Shown piece after piece: positions 1 through 13,116 of a DNA stretch of 64,000 bases; within the stretch, counting starts at the first letter, position 1; every line of letters starts with the position of its first letter. The notes beneath the pieces were generated by a model. The model saw only the letters and a list, made by a program, of their open reading frames with translations. It was not told where the DNA came from and did no database searches. This DNA comes from Euborellia annulipes (lineage: Eukaryota; Arthropoda; Insecta; Dermaptera; Anisolabididae), in assembly GCA_023213315.1 (NCBI GenBank), contig JAKCPI010015451.1:1-64000 (forward strand), read 5' to 3'. Both the position numbers and the translations under genes were made by a program.

Positions 1-1608
1 CGCCAGAATCAGTATACAAATAAACATTTTAATTCTTGGCTCTAGCTAGACACTATGAGGCGGCTCGTTTCAATAATCATGCAAATTATGTGTTTGTAAA
101 TGAGGCAAAGTCCTTTAGACCCAAATGACTGGTATTATTTTTTATTTAAGCTGCTTGGGCCAGGAAAATCTTTAATCTGTGGGGGATTTTTATGTTTAAT
201 AATGCATATATATCGGTAAACATATATCAAAGTTAATCTTTGCCGGCGAACGGAAATTTAGTGGCGGGGCGGGCGGCAAAAAAAAGAGCCATAGAGACAG
301 GCGCTTAAGAGAAAAAACTGCCAATTAGTGCCAGCTCTCTCTCTATGGACCAATAAAATTTCAATGATTATTGTTATTAAGAGCATTGCCCAAAAAAAGA
401 GAAGAGAGGCTGCTATTGTATCCGGATGATTGGGGATGCTCTAGAGCCCGGGATTAGAAAAGATTTCTGAATTATAGTCTACTGTATATTCTAACAACAT
501 GTCATATTTGTTATTCTGCCAATTTTTTACTTTCTTTTACCTATATATATAAGGTACCCTCCCGAAGAGTTAAAATAAGCTTTTGCCAACAAAATCGGCA
601 AAAAAGTACTAGTATTTTACTGATGCACTTTTTTTTATTTTCTCAAAATTGGCTCTAACGATTTTGATTAAAATTCATAAATAGTATTTTTTAGATGCTC
701 TTTAAGGCGGAATAGGAGCGAAGGTGTTCGCATGTTTTTCCCGATAAGATGGCGCAGTGTGTCATAAAAAGTATGCCCAAAAAATCAAGTAATTCAAAAA
801 TTTGCCAAGAGATGTCAGAATGCTAGCTAATAATATTTAATGCATTTGGTTGATTTTCAATGATCTTTTAACAATAAATACTTTATAAATGTTATTATAT
901 ATTATGTATCTTTTATAAAAGCATAAAAATATATAAATATAGGCCAAAAGAGGATCGGCTGTTAGATTAGCCTGCCATCTAATGCAAGATTGCTGAAATA
1001 ATTTAACATTTGATTTTTTAAATAAATCATCTAAGCTTATTTGAAAAATTTCTTATTTAATATGTGATTAATAATAACAATAAATTCATTTTTTAAATTA
1101 AAAAAAAATTAAAGATTATTGGGACAGATTGTTTTTTTGTATTTGCTTGATAACAAAAAAATTAGATTACGATAATTTTTTAATAAGTCATTAGAAAAAT
1201 TATAGCTCGATGTCCCAATAATCTCTTATAAATTGAATTCATTTAAAAAAACTGCATTGGAAAATTCCTTATAATAGTCTAGTTTTTTTTTTTTTTTTTT
1301 TTTTTTTTAGTAGACCTACGTTTAGACGTCGCTCCTGAACCCATTTAAAAAGTATATTAGTAAAATTTTCGTGAAAACTTTACTGATACATACAAAAAAA
1401 AATCGGTGTGACAAGTACCCAACTTTATCTTACGGAAGGTTCTGGACCACCCTGTCTAAAAAAATAAAAACAATTTTTTTTTTTTTTTTTAATAATAAAC
1501 ATAAACATCAAACATAAGAGAAGAGAAATGGTGTGGTGATGATGTGACTTGTTTTTTTCTTGCTGCGGTCTCAATCTTTGAATGTATTCAGTTTGAATTC
1601 GGTTGCAT
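1..1608. repeat. Intergenic, dispersed repeat fragments
   Basis: No coding sequence is visible. Positions about 590-710 match a dispersed family (here Rep1) whose copies share 'AGTACTAGTA' and 'GATGCTCTTTAA' and recur near 7.1, 7.9, 8.8, 12.0, 14.1, 26.5, 50.7 and 59.2 kb. Positions about 720-1,330 are a copy of a second family (Rep2), recognised by 'GATAAGATGGCG', 'TAGCCTGCCATCTA' and the terminal 'AGACGTCGCTCCTGAACCC'; it recurs at 3.4-4.3 and 20.9-21.3 kb. Long T runs lie at 1,284-1,308 and 1,475-1,490. Confidence 0.6.
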
Positions 1609-1613
1609 TTATT
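1608..1613 (-). terminator. Polyadenylation signal AATAAA overlapping the CAP gene stop codon
   Basis: On the minus strand the last codons read GAA TAA ATG, so the hexamer AATAAA spans the stop codon (stop at 1,609-1,611). It is the nearest canonical signal to the end of the CAP gene. Whether it or a downstream signal is used cannot be told from sequence. Confidence 0.45.
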
Positions 1614-1771
1614 CTTTCATTTGTTTTGAAGAATAGTCGCTGCGAGAACAGCCGCAGCCGCTAGTGCGGCTAGCCGAGGGGGCTTGCGCTGCTCTGGTGC
1701 CGCATCCCGCATCGCAGGCTTCATCAAAATCGCAACAACGGTCGCACAACCCTGGATACGTGTAACTCCAA
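1609..1771 (-). CDS. CAP gene exon 4 (Cys-rich C-terminal tail)
   Basis: Acceptor GATATTTAG|T; the single T completes the split codon (AGT), and the frame then runs WSYTYPGLCDRCCDFDEACDAGCG to a TAA stop. Seven cysteines occur in the 53-residue tail. Local GC content is clearly higher than the flanks, as expected for coding DNA here. The tail has no family match that I recognise. Confidence 0.7.
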
Positions 1772-4700
1772 CTAAATATCAATAATATATTCAATTAAAA
1801 AAGGGCCAGTCAACTAGCTATCTCTAGGATAAGTGAGTTGACTATGACTTTGATAATGAGTTCAAAGCAAAAGTGGACCAAGTTCAAAAGTAAACAATTT
1901 ATCCCTTTCTGGATAGTTATTCGGTGTGGTAAAGAACCATGTCCGAATTTCAATACTAATCCTCCAGAGTGCAGCAGTTCCTTAATGCAAAAGAAGAAAA
2001 ATCCAAAAATCTGAATATAAAATTTAAAATGTGTACTTAGATAAAGTATAATTGATTGCTGAGATGTAAAATAAATAAATGTTGTATATTTTAAGAAGAA
2101 TTAAATATAGGGCTTTAACTTTGATTCAATTTTTCTCAAAAGAGTAAAAAGTAGATTTGGTTCACTTTTGCTGATATGAATAAATAAAATCCTAGAACGT
2201 AGTTAGACCTAAAGTTCGGTATAAGGATAAAGGCCGCTTCACACGGAGAGATTTCTTGTTATATCGCATGCGAGATGACGTCATTTATGACCCTAGCGTC
2301 TGATTGGAGGGGGTTTTGGCTGATTCCGCATGTTCTATTTTTTTGCATGCCTTTTTTCCAAACCCTTGCATGCATCGACCAATCACAGAGTTGGATTTTT
2401 CACGTCATCCAACATGGCTGACTTTAACCAAAAAGTGAGGTTATTTGATTTTGACAGCTTACGTTTTATTGAAATATTTTATATAAAAAAAAAAAGGCGA
2501 CCACCAGAGGGCAATCCGCAATCTTACAATTTAAACTCATCATGTTAGGATAGCCCCTCCCTCGAGACGTGTGAATATATTAATACGTATTATTATAATT
2601 TTTGACAGCTCAAGTTTTATTCGCTGGCTGCATGTTTATCACACTGCTGGCTCTGCTTGCAGTGACGTCATATCGCATGCAATGTAAACTGAAACCCCCG
2701 GTGAAACGGCCTTAAGAGATGAAATTAGGAACAGCCTTTTAGTAATTTTTATTCATTTGTTATCATGTTGACTAGAAGTGAAGCAACCGGCCCTAACACT
2801 CACATATGCAAATATTATCTCTATAAATAAATCATTTGCAAAATTGAAATTATTTTCAAACACACATATCAAAGGTAATTAAGACATATAAACGTTTGAT
2901 TGATGTCCTCAATTTTCTATCCATCGCTTCGAGATACATATAAAATAATTTCACACATCATCTGTTCATGTGTGCTTGCTTGCCTTGCCTTGCTATAAAT
3001 AAATAACAACAAAACCGCTTGTCAATAAAAACACAATTTCAAATTGAAAAATTATTCTTTTTTCTCTCTCTCCATAAAAAAATAAAAAAATAAATTGAAA
3101 ATTTCTTGAAATTTCAAAAGTGAGAGAGAGAGAGAGGATTGTCAATAAATTTGATGAATATTGAGTGAGAGGGATTGTCAATTTTTAATTTTATATATTA
3201 AATAAAAAACGATAGTGTCGCAAAGGGTGTTAGAGGTCCTTTTGATGATAACACATCAATAACTGTTAAGCCCTTGGAGCATCAGAGAGATAAAGCTCTA
3301 TATTTGCTACCAAATTATTTCAATATAGAGGAGGTCTAAAAACCAAAATCAGACAAATAGACACTCCCCCAGTGTATATAAGTTATAAATTTTTCTGAAG
3401 GCTGTTCAGAAGGTAAGCTGTTCGCATTTTTTTGCCGATAAGATGGCGTTAGGGGTCTTAACATTTAGTCAAGTAGCCCAACTATTACCAAAATTTGCCA
3501 ACAGATGGCAGGATAGTAGTGCTTTATTTAATCTCATGTATTCGTTGATCTTTTAAAAATGAATAGTTTATAAATATTATTATATAATTCATATAAGAGC
3601 ATAAAAATATAAAAATTTAGGGTTATATAGTGATCTGATAATACTGGCTATTAGGCCCTCTGCACACGGAGCTGGTTTTGTTGATAGATTTGCTACCAGA
3701 TTTTGCTACTAGTTTTCAAGCGGGCTCTGGGGCTGGAATTCCATGATAGATTTTTATAATGTTGGCTTCATGTCGCTATCGTCCCCCCCGCCCCCAAGCT
3801 GGTTTTTAGGTTGGCAAGTTTGAATCCTGCGCGCCAATAACTCAGATGCTCAGATCTATTTATTTCTGACTCAGATGTCAATAAAAATGGCTAACAGAAC
3901 TACTCTACATATTTTTAATCGAAAACGAGCTTCTGTTTTGGCTTGTTTGTCAATTTTGGAAAAATGGGCATCGTCCTAGATTGTGGATTCGGTCATGGTG
4001 ACACTGACACTGCTTGACACCATACTGCTATCCGATTGGTTCTTCATTCAAAACTAGTAGCCGCAACATCACGTGACACCATACTGCTTTCTGATTGGTT
4101 CTCACTCAAATCTAGTAGCAACAAATCCATCCCCCAAAAATAGCCCCTGACTTAACCTGAAATCTATCAAGAGAACAAGCAACGGACCTAGCAGTGACGT
4201 CATTTTGCATCTCCAAAACTAGCAGAGAACCTAGCAAGCAATTTAGCCCGAAAACTAGCCTCGTGTGCGGTGGGCTTTAGACAAGCCTGCCATCTTTTAC
4301 AAGAGTGCTGAACTATTTGACCATTAATTTTTAAATAAATACCAAATGTATTTTCGTACGGTGATTTGCTTACCTGTACCCTAAAGGACAGATAGGCACA
4401 GATATGGTTGGCGCTTCAACAAGCACCTGTGCCTCTGGACCATAATTGCAAACAAGGAAATCCACCATGTAAGTGTGATTAGAGTCTGGGTTCTCCATCT
4501 GAGAGCGGGATCGTGCACATCCAAGGTGGCGGGTCTCAGGTCCGATCATATGCAGTAGAGAAAATTCATCATCGTTTCTATTGGCCCAGCTATCGACAGC
4601 CTGATGCAATGCATCCTTACCAACACACACATACACACATTTATTATTTGGTAGAAATGCCCTCACTTAATAGCAAAGAGAAAAATGAAGTTCACTTTTA

Positions 4701-6184
4701 AAGAGTATAATTAGGGGAGGGGGGACTTTTTTCTTGAATATCCCAAAAAATTCATTTGCAAAAATATTTCATTAACGAGATTATTTTTCATCATTTTTAT
4801 GTGTATGTTTAAACATTTTAATTGCAATAATATAAAATTAAATAGAAATAAGAAGTAAGAATTGGGAGGAGAGGAGTGAGACACATTCCCCCTCCCCCTC
4901 CCCCTAAATAACGCCACTAATTGATTATTCTATACTCATAATGGCCTCAACTACTGAAATAATGTAAATAAATCAATAATAGATTTTTTTTTAAAATAAA
5001 TTAATTATTATTGTAAATAATTTAATTTTAATAATAAGAAATTTAATAATTATATTTTTTATTTATTAAAAGGGGGGGTCCTCGGTTGTTCTGTCATGCG
5101 AGGGAGTGCGTCTGGGGCTCTCCTGTGAAAATCTCTTTGGGGAAAACAATTATAAAATTAATAAAGATATTTTAATAAATATTGTAAATAATTTAATTTT
5201 TAATAATAAGAAATTTAATAATTATATTTTTTTTATTTATTAAAATTATAACAACACCTTGATAACAACTAAAATTTTATTTATAATAATTAACATCTTT
5301 ATTGTTGTTCGATACTTTTTACTTTTTTAATTTATTAGCTTTGTTTTGTTTTTTTGTTTTTTTTTATATTAAAATGCACAAAATCGAATTCTTCAAGAAG
5401 ATCTGATCTGTTCTGATGAATATACTTGAAATTTTGATAAATTCTCAATTTGTCAAATGAAGATCTACGTATAATAGGTAAATAATAATATCTCCTAATG
5501 CGTACACCCCTTGTTTAAGGTCTACTCGAAGGTTATACAAATTTTCCTTAGAGATGAACAAAATATTTAGTCCGAAATCCCATGTGATAATAATTACAAT
5601 ATTATTTTTTTGTAATAAATAAAACCAATGCGATAGATATGGAAATTAATATATTTATTTGTATTTTATAGGCTCGTAATGAATTTATTCTAATAGCTAA
5701 TCAACATATTTAATTTATTGCAATCTGTTAGGTTTGGTTTTATTTTTTTATTTATTATTTTTTTTTTTTTTTTGTAATTTATGTATGCATATTTAGAGCA
5801 AGCGAGCTGGTTGGATTGCATCTGCCTCCGGCCAAAATATTAAATATCAAATGGGAATAAAAATTTATATTTAAAATGTCTATCTAACAGCAGGGTGTTG
5901 GAAAAGAGTTTTTGTAGTTAAATAAAATTTCTTTTGTAAAACCCACCAAGCAAATGCAATGATTAGAAGAGACTTTCCTATAATACGACACTGCTGGCGA
6001 AAAAATTTGTTAAAATTTTCGGATTGAAATATTATAAACTTCAAATGATCGATTCCTTGATTAAATAATATTTTATTTCAAAATCTGGACATTATAAATG
6101 TATACAACTTTTCTATATTAAAATATTCAAATAAAACACTGGTTATGGTTCAGGGGCGCGGACATTTGATCAGGGGGGGAAAAA

Positions 6185-6222
<38 letters not shown>

Positions 6223-9200
6223 AAAAAAAAAATCGGTTCTATGTTTATTAATTACAACCTAACACGTATTTCGGCACATGTGTTAATTTATAATCAACAT
6301 CTTGAAACAGATAACCGAGTGTTTTATTTGTATATTTTAATTTATAGAACAAGAACCAAATTTGTATTATTATTATTCATTTACATTTGATTTATTTATT
6401 TATTTATTTTTTCTTAATTTTTCCAAACACTAGGAAATAAAAAAAAAGTTTAGTCAATTTAATTCTTTCAAATATTTATCTTATTGTTTTTATATTTTCT
6501 GAATATTTTTCTAACAACAACAACAACAAAGTTAGATTTAAGAAATAAGCAACTCTTTGGGATGCTGGGCTCAGGTCCAGAGACAATCTGTCGCAAACTT
6601 TGAAGAAGATAAGCAAAGAGAGAGGGAAAGACATGACATGAAAAAGAAAGAGGAGAGATAAACAATTTTATTATTTTTTTTTTTGTGTGTGTTTTTAAAA
6701 GAAATCAATTTTCAATTTAAAATAAAAAGTAATTTTAATGTAAATCAGAAATGGAGTTGTCGCATTCGAAGCTTATTTTTAATCTGAGACAACGATACCG
6801 TCATTAGCAATTTCAGCCAAATTTCGTGACGAGAACAACAGACATTGTTGTTAAGCAGTGCCAAGGGCTGCTAAACCTCGGAATGGATCTTACAAGGAGA
6901 CTATGGTTAGATTCATGTCAAAAATTCGATGTCCAAGTTTTGAAGGAAATACATGTTTCGAGGTCCCCCTGAGTCAAAGGGGTAGATCCCGCAAAATGAT
7001 CTGTCTGCCTGTCTGGGTACAAAATAACTCAACAACAGGAAAAGAGCTTGGAAGTTGAAATTTTATATTTAAGTTAGTTACCCCCCTGGCACGTGACGCG
7101 AAGCTTTTGAACAGAATTGGCCAAAGAGTACTAATACTTAACTGATGCACTTTTTTAGATATTTTTTTTTTAAAGTGGAACTTTTATTTGATGGCCTCAA
7201 ATTTTTTCGCACTTCTATCAGCATGTCGCGATACAGGTCGTGACGTCAAAGGCCTTGACGCTACAAACCATGACGTCACAAACCATGACGACAAAAATAG
7301 AAAAGTTGAAATTTAATATATATGACGAATTATAAAAAATAATTGTGAGATTTAATTATTAAATTTTTAAATTGATTAAATATAATTTTTAAAATAATTT
7401 AAAATGATTCAAATCTTTAATTACTAAATAAATATTTTTCTCAGTTTTTAACATGCGTCTATTGATTTGCCATTATCATTCCAATTATTAAGTTAAAATT
7501 TGCCCCCGGGTTTGGCGTAGTAAGTAGCGCGCCTCCATCCTATACCAAACGTCGCGGGTTCGGACCCAGGCAGTCCGATGATTTTATTTAAGCCATTTGG
7601 ATACCAGATGGCTTAAATAGAAATGCCTGACCCCACAATAGATATATTCTCTACAACGGTTATCGTCAAAGTCTTATATGGCCTAAGTTGCCGAAAAGAC
7701 TGTATGAATGTGTGTGTGAATGTGAGTGTGAATGAGAAAAAAGTGTGAATGTTTTTTTCTATAAAAAAAAAAAAAAAAGTTAAAATTTAATACCCTTTAT
7801 TAAATAATTTTTGAAAATTTTCAGTTAAACGCCTACGACCCGAAAAAAAGTTTCACTTGCATCGTGGTATCATAAAACCACACAATGATTTTTTTTCACG
7901 ATTTTCTCAAAATTCGCTACATCAATTTTAATTAAAATTCATAAATCAATTTTTGATATTCCCTTTAAAATGTATATTCTCATTTTGCCATTGAAATCTT
8001 CTGAAGACCACTTTACTCTTGTACTTAGGACAGATAGGATTGTGTGCTGTGCGATCATTCACACCAGATTTTTTTTATTTTGGCTTCACATTAGCAGCCT
8101 ACATAAAAAAAAAAAAATTAGCTAATTCTTCGACTTGATCATTAGCAAAAGAAAATATAAACGACCACCCAATGGTAATTCAATATATAAAATACATGAT
8201 ATTAAAATAGGTCGGTCTCTCATTAAGAAAGCAAAGATAGCGAGAGGGGGAGAGAGAGAGAGTTCTCTTTTAAATTATTTCAAAATGATTTTTCTTAAGT
8301 ACTCTTTAATAAATGGCCAATTAAAATGCAAAATACGAGAGAGAGAGAAAAAAAAAAGATAAATTGCTCTTAAAACTAAAATTAAGTCGGCTGAGTAGAG
8401 TTTTGAGTTGGAGGGGGTGAGGGGGGAGGGAGGGGGCTGGGGGATTATTTTAGTAGGTCGGTCGCTTGGCAAATTTAATACCAAACTCAGAGAGGAAAAA
8501 AAATAATAATAATGAGTAGTTATTCCGGAAAAATAAATAATGGACTTTATATAAGTAAATTAAACTGGTGTGTTTGTTTATTTTCTTTTTTAAAGGTGTT
8601 TAAGTGTATAAAAAATATGGTGTGACTGGTCGCATAGCACTCTTATCTTCTGAAATTGGAAGTTGGTGTTCTGTTTATATTTTGTTACCAATGGCAACCA
8701 TTTCCTCTTAGCTTTCCTATGAAGTACAAGAGTAAAGTCTGTTTCAAAAAATTACAGGAGCAAAATGAGAATTTACATTTTAAAGAGCATCTAAAAAATA
8801 ATTGATTTTTGAATTTTAATCAAAATTGTTAGAGCGAATTTTTAGAAAATCGAAAAAAAAAAAACTGAAAAAGTACATCAGTAAAGTACTAGTACTCTTT
8901 GACAGATTTTATTCAAAAGCTTCGTGTCACGTCCCAGAGGGGTGCCTAACTTAAATTTAAAATTTCGACCTCGTAGTACAATTCCTTCATGCTTCAAATT
9001 GAATACAGACAGTTCATGTGGCGAAAACCACTTTTTTGGACTCAGGGGACCTTCAAAATGTGTATTTCCATCAAAATCTCGACATTGAATTTTTGATATG
9101 AATCCAAGACTTTCTCTCATATATACCAATATATACATATACAGGGTGTCCCAGGTGTCCCGCATTCCATTGTTGGGATCGAAAGAGAAAAGATTTTGGG

Positions 9201-10846
9201 CCCCAAAATTCCATTTTGGGGATTTTTTGTTTATTAGGTATTTTTTTAAATAATTAAAAAATGAGAACAAACAGGGGCGGGAGGAAGAGAAAGTAAGTGG
9301 GATAGTAGTAGATAGTGACAGAGTGGCACAGCGCGGCATAGGTAAGAGAAAGTAAAATTAATGGGGAGATGAATGGGGAAATGGGCATAGTCACTTCGAC
9401 AGGAGAGTATTGATCTATGAAATTCATTTTTTATTTATAAAATAATGAATGTAATTTAAATCTATTTATAGATGTTCAGTTCCCATGTTAAACATTCTAA
9501 ATACATACTCCCAGGCCCTTGTATGTTGCTAGGCATGTGGAGCATAAACGAGCTACTATCCATGTACCTACATTATACTACTGAAAGTCTTAATTAAAGG
9601 GTTAAAATGTTTATACAATTTTACCATTACAATTCTACCTTCTTAAGAAAATTCATCTGGGTGCTGCGAGAAAATAATTGTTAGAAAAGAAATAAACAAA
9701 ACCTAGTTGGATCTGATCACTTTCTGTACACAATGCGCGCTTAAAGACACTCCCCGACTAAAAAAATTCTTTGTGATACCTGTGAATGCGTCATATTAGT
9801 GAGCCCTGCGTAGGTATTCTGCCCCACCCTGTAGATATCCAGATCCCTGCACGTGTCCCGGCCCTCAACACACTGATCGGCAGTTCGTTGCGCTAGTCTG
9901 GCTAGTTCTTTTCTCCAACGAAGTTCAAGCATCGGTTGTTGGACGTTTCGGCTTCGACGATCTCGGCCAGTGGCAAACGAGCTATTGTATCAGTAGGGTG
10001 TATCACGAACAAATTTTTTTTTTTTTTTTTTTAAATTTCAATTATAAAAAAAAAAAAAACTGTCTAAAATTTTATTGAAATTAAAAATATTCGAATTTTT
10101 TTAATAAAAATATAAAATTTAGAGTAAGCTTTGAAACGGTGATTCTAAGCTAATTTGTGAACTTAAATGGAAAGCTATTATTATTTATTTATTTTTTTTT
10201 TTTAATTTTCTACTTGAAAGCAAAAATTAAAAAAAAAAAAAACAATGAAAATTGACAACGATAAGATGTGCCTATAGAATTTAAAATGGAGCAGCCAAAA
10301 AAACTTGTATTGTTAATTAACGACAACGTTTCGATCGCCGATCATGACCTTCCCTACAGTGATAATTTTACAATTTTTATAATATGATGGGTATACTTAC
10401 AATTGTTACAATCCAAAATATTATTATTTTTAATTAATAACATTGTAAATTATGCATTATAAATGTATCCAACATATTAAAAAAACTATAGAGTATATAA
10501 AAATAAGTAGATATATTCTTGGACCGCAAAAAGAGGTGTTTTATTCAGAGAAGACAATAATAAAATTATGATCTGAGTTAGGTCGAGATTGACGACCGAA
10601 ACGTCGAAAAATAAAAGTTTCTTATTTAATCTCCTGGTTGCTGCGTCTCCAGTATCCATTGATCAAACTGGCCTAAATATTCTTCAATTTGAACAAATTT
10701 TTTTTTTAATATGTGACAAGAATGACATTTTTTTTATTAAAAAAAAAAAATAGTGGTTCGTAATACACCCCCTAATATGTGTAATCGGGTAGGCGCATGC
10801 GCTTTTATCAAAGGATAATTGCATTCTGAATTAGCCTAAATACACG

Positions 10847-10884
<38 letters not shown>

Positions 10885-12465
10885 ACGCTTAGACTAGAAA
10901 ACAAAGTCAATGTGCAACGGGGGACCGATTTCATTCAGCCTTAATTGATTTTTAATTAAAATCGAATATTTTAAACAAATTCATTTGAAGCTATGTTAAT
11001 AAAAAATCTATAAATATTCATTTTCCAGACATATCAAACAATTGATAATGTTCTAAAATAATAATAAATAAAAATTTTCATCATTGATTCAATAGCAATT
11101 CCTTTTCCTTCCTTCTATAGAGCAAATGTTAAATCCCCATATGGGGATTTACATGTTTATTTCGATTCAAAAGGGGGTCCCCTTTGGAACTTTTTTTCAC
11201 ATTTAAAAAAATTTTTATGAAATTTTGTATTTATTTAGGATTCTTTATTGTGTTTAAAATATCCAAATATGAGATTAAAATTTTGAAAAATAACCAAAGC
11301 AGTCAACATTTAAAATACACAGAGCCTATGGAAATTTTGAATCAATTGACTTTTTATTAAAAAAAAAAAAAGAAGATACTTTTAAGGAGAGAAAGGGAAC
11401 TTTTTGTTTAATGTATTAAATAGACAAAAGTTTGAAATTAAAACCAAAACACGATATTCGTTTTTCTCTCTCTCTCTCTCTCTTGAGGACTTGTTACTCT
11501 TGTGACGTGGAAAAGATGATATCTAATAGAATTGTAACGCACACACGAAATCGACAGTTTCTACTTGGAAAATTCCAAAAAGATCCATTCAACTGTAAAT
11601 CTGTGTTTTTGTTGCACCCACACATGGAGCAAGATAAAGAATTTATGCTTATTCATTTCACTTGGATTAGCTATTTAAATAATTTCACAAAACTAAAAAA
11701 AGTCTGGTGCACGGCACTCATTACCTTCGGTAATTGAAAGTTGTGTTCTGTGCTTGCGACACCGGATTTTTTGTGACGACATATATTTAGTTTCCGCAGA
11801 TATGTAAAATTTATATGGAAAAATATTTATATTTTATCACCATGACAAACCTCTTTCTTATCAAGTACAAAAGTAAAGTGTGCTTCAAAAGATTTCAATG
11901 GCAAAATGAGAATATACATTTCAAAGAGCATCTAAAAAATAATTGATTTTTGAATTTTAATTAATATCGTTGGAGCGAATTTTGAGAAAATCGGAAAAAA
12001 CTGAAAAAGTACATCAGTAAAGTACTAGTACTCTTTGGCCGATTTTGATTAAAAGCTTTATGTCAAGTCCCAGGGAAGTGCTTAATTTAAATATAACATT
12101 TCAACCTGCCCCCGCATCTGGTGTAAGGTAGCGTGCCGACCTACTATACCAAACCGTCGCGGGTTCGGACCCCAGGCAGTCCGATGATTTTATTTAAGCC
12201 ATTTGGATACCAAATGGCTTAAATATAAATGCCTAAATCCCCAATAGATATTATTTATTATATATAACGGTTATCGTCAAAGTCTTATATGGCCTAAATT
12301 GCCGAAAAGACTGTGTAAATGTGTGTGTGAGTGTGAGTGTGAATGAGAAAAGTGTGAATGTTTAAAAAAAAAATTCAGAACAACTTTTTTTTACAGTCAA
12401 CTGAAATGAAGAAATTAAAAAAAAAAAGATTTATTTAAGTCTTCAAAAGTTGTTTATTTATTTAT

Positions 12466-12519
<54 letters not shown>

Positions 12520-13085
12520 TTTTTGGAATTTCCCCCCACCAAAAACATAAATTTCATGTTTTCAACATCATTTCACGCTGACTAAATAAATATTTTTCAA
12601 ATGGATTGGAAGCAAGCAAGCAAGCAAGGTCCACTTTTACTTATTTTTAGATAAAGTTGTTATTTCCTATAACATTTTCATTTCAAATTAAAGAGATTCT
12701 TATTTTTTTTTTTTTTTTAACACGCTCGAATATTTTATTTATTTATTTGGAAAGAAAAAAAATCGAATAGATAATGACGTAGGACTACGTCTTCAAATCT
12801 TTATAGATCTATCTCTTTAAAAAACAGTGAAGCCCTCGGGGCATGGCGTAGAGGTTAGCGTGCTAACCTCATATACCAAACGTCGCGGGTTCGGACCCCA
12901 GGCAGTCCGATGATTTTATTTAAGCCAATTGGATACCAAATGGCTTAAATAAGAATGCCTGGACCCTAATATATATAAATTCATAAATAAGGGTTATCGT
13001 TTAAAGTCTTAAATGGCCTAAGTTGCCGAAAAGACTGTGTGAATGTGTGTGTGAGTGTGAGTGTGAATGAGAAAAAAGTGTGAAT

Positions 13086-13116
<31 letters not shown>

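Larger units (their letters stand above)
4616..9779 (-). other. CAP gene intron 2: repeats, no exon seen
   Basis: This interval holds low-complexity AT DNA, homopolymer runs (A/T at 5,759-5,774 and 6,187-6,231), Rep1 copies at about 6,850-7,170, 7,850-7,990 and 8,600-9,200, and a tRNA-derived SINE at 7,502-7,776. I see no further coding exon. The Rep1 copies make the short open frames in this region. Confidence 0.6.

Noticed and set aside
2330..2548. 72-codon ORF between 2.3 and 2.5 kb.
   Set aside because: It is inside the 2,231-2,712 MITE and resembles no protein; a chance frame.
6858..7058. 66-codon plus-strand ORF as a gene.
   Set aside because: It lies in a Rep1 copy; the same blocks recur at 13.9, 9.0 and 50.9 kb without a conserved frame.
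9948..9966. GACGTTTCGGCTTCGACGA resembles the GACGTTTCGGC motif of the foldback and Penelope-like repeats.
   Set aside because: It lies inside CAP exon 2 and is explained by the coding sequence (the minus-strand codons for RSRNVQ); there is no accompanying stem or second arm.
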